Source: Oegoconia quadripuncta
Lineage: Eukaryota > Arthropoda > Insecta > Lepidoptera > Autostichidae
Direction: 5' to 3'
Length of the DNA: 64,000 nucleotides
Assembly: GCA_949316235.1 (NCBI GenBank)
Contig: OX438752.1
Location: 2,379,001 to 2,443,000, forward strand
Position 1 is the first letter of the stretch. Every line of letters begins with the position of its first letter. This document shows positions 63,521 through 64,000 of the stretch, in pieces. Position numbers and translations under genes: made by a program. A model generated the notes under the pieces. That model ran no database searches. It was not told where the DNA came from and was given only the letters and a program-made list of their open reading frames with translations.

Positions 63521-64000
63521 TTTTGAAGAAATAGTAGGTATTTGACTCATTTATTTTATTAATTCTTAACAGTTTCACTACACAATATAAGTATAATATA
63601 TTTTATCGAAACTACAATAAAAAGTATATAATACATCCTTAACCTTTAGACAGACGTGGGCACCGATCGGTGGCAAAAATTTTTTATCGCGACAACACTC
63701 GCGGACACCGATCGGTGCCTACGAACACCCGACTTTCAACTCTCAAATGTAATGATTATAGAGTTCCAATTCCTTTGGACTGTGTTTGAACTTGTTCTCT
63801 ATTAAATTCCGCATCCAATAATGTGCGCCATGTTATGTTAGCTATGATATTTTAGTCTGTATTTGCGAAAATAATTTTTATCTCTTTGGGTGGGAGTATA
63901 GGCATAGAATTCCAAGTACTGTTTTTTATTACAACGGGCTTAGGAACCTGCCATAGAGTTTCCAATTCTCATAACAATTTATTGAATTGCCCGTTTCATA
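63521..64000. other. Unassigned; twin palindromes
   Basis: The perfect palindrome caccgatcggtg occurs at 63661-63672 and 63706-63717. Nothing else recognised up to the window end. Confidence 0.6.

Overview
The window looks like repeat-rich intergenic or intronic DNA of an insect nuclear genome, most likely a moth or butterfly. The evidence is AT-rich sequence, three families of tRNA-derived SINEs present in dozens of pieces, RTE- and Jockey/CR1-like LINE ends of the kind common in Lepidoptera, and Helitron ends with the hairpin plus CTAG typical of lepidopteran Helitrons. I find no complete host protein gene, no rRNA, no genuine tRNA gene and no CRISPR. Family labels (SINE-A/B/C, repeat D, LINE-E/J/K, MITE-M) are mine, made by comparing copies inside this window. 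No database search was possible.

Two elements look intact. (1) A Ty3/Gypsy-type LTR retrotransposon on the minus strand (15088-19466) has identical 86-bp LTRs, a primer-binding site, a polypurine tract and one uninterrupted gag-pol frame (CCHC knuckles, protease, RT, RNase H, integrase). (2) A Tc1/mariner-superfamily DNA transposon on the minus strand (32611-34730) has 268-bp, nearly identical inverted repeats, flanking TA, and a 353-residue transposase with an apparent D-D-(40)-D triad. It sits inside an older LINE tail.

Region by region: 0-9 kb holds SINE-A/B/C copies, a 61-bp tandem array, Helitron ends, a MITE, an AT tract and a CATTT array. It also has the best hints of a host transcription unit: a recursive-splice-type site at 2731-2747 and a CG-dense segment ending in a good splice donor at 5559. 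9-15 kb holds LINE fragments, a large GT/GC array and an RTE reverse-transcriptase remnant. 15-19.5 kb is the LTR element. 20-25.4 kb has a 120-bp satellite, a 609-bp fold-back with 288-bp arms, and a 1.7-kb Helitron carrying a helicase C-terminal remnant. 26-39 kb has broken LINEs, the DNA transposon, a second MITE and a GC-rich 22-bp degenerate repeat. 39-64 kb is mostly old LINE and SINE debris, with hairpins, a third MITE, a palindromic LINE end and a 44-bp array.

The most unusual observation is a 28-bp sequence inserted independently into two unrelated repeats (2560-2587 and 50020-50047), each time flanked by 8-bp direct repeats, with empty-site copies of both host repeats elsewhere in the window. 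Long stretches between the elements contain nothing I can identify.
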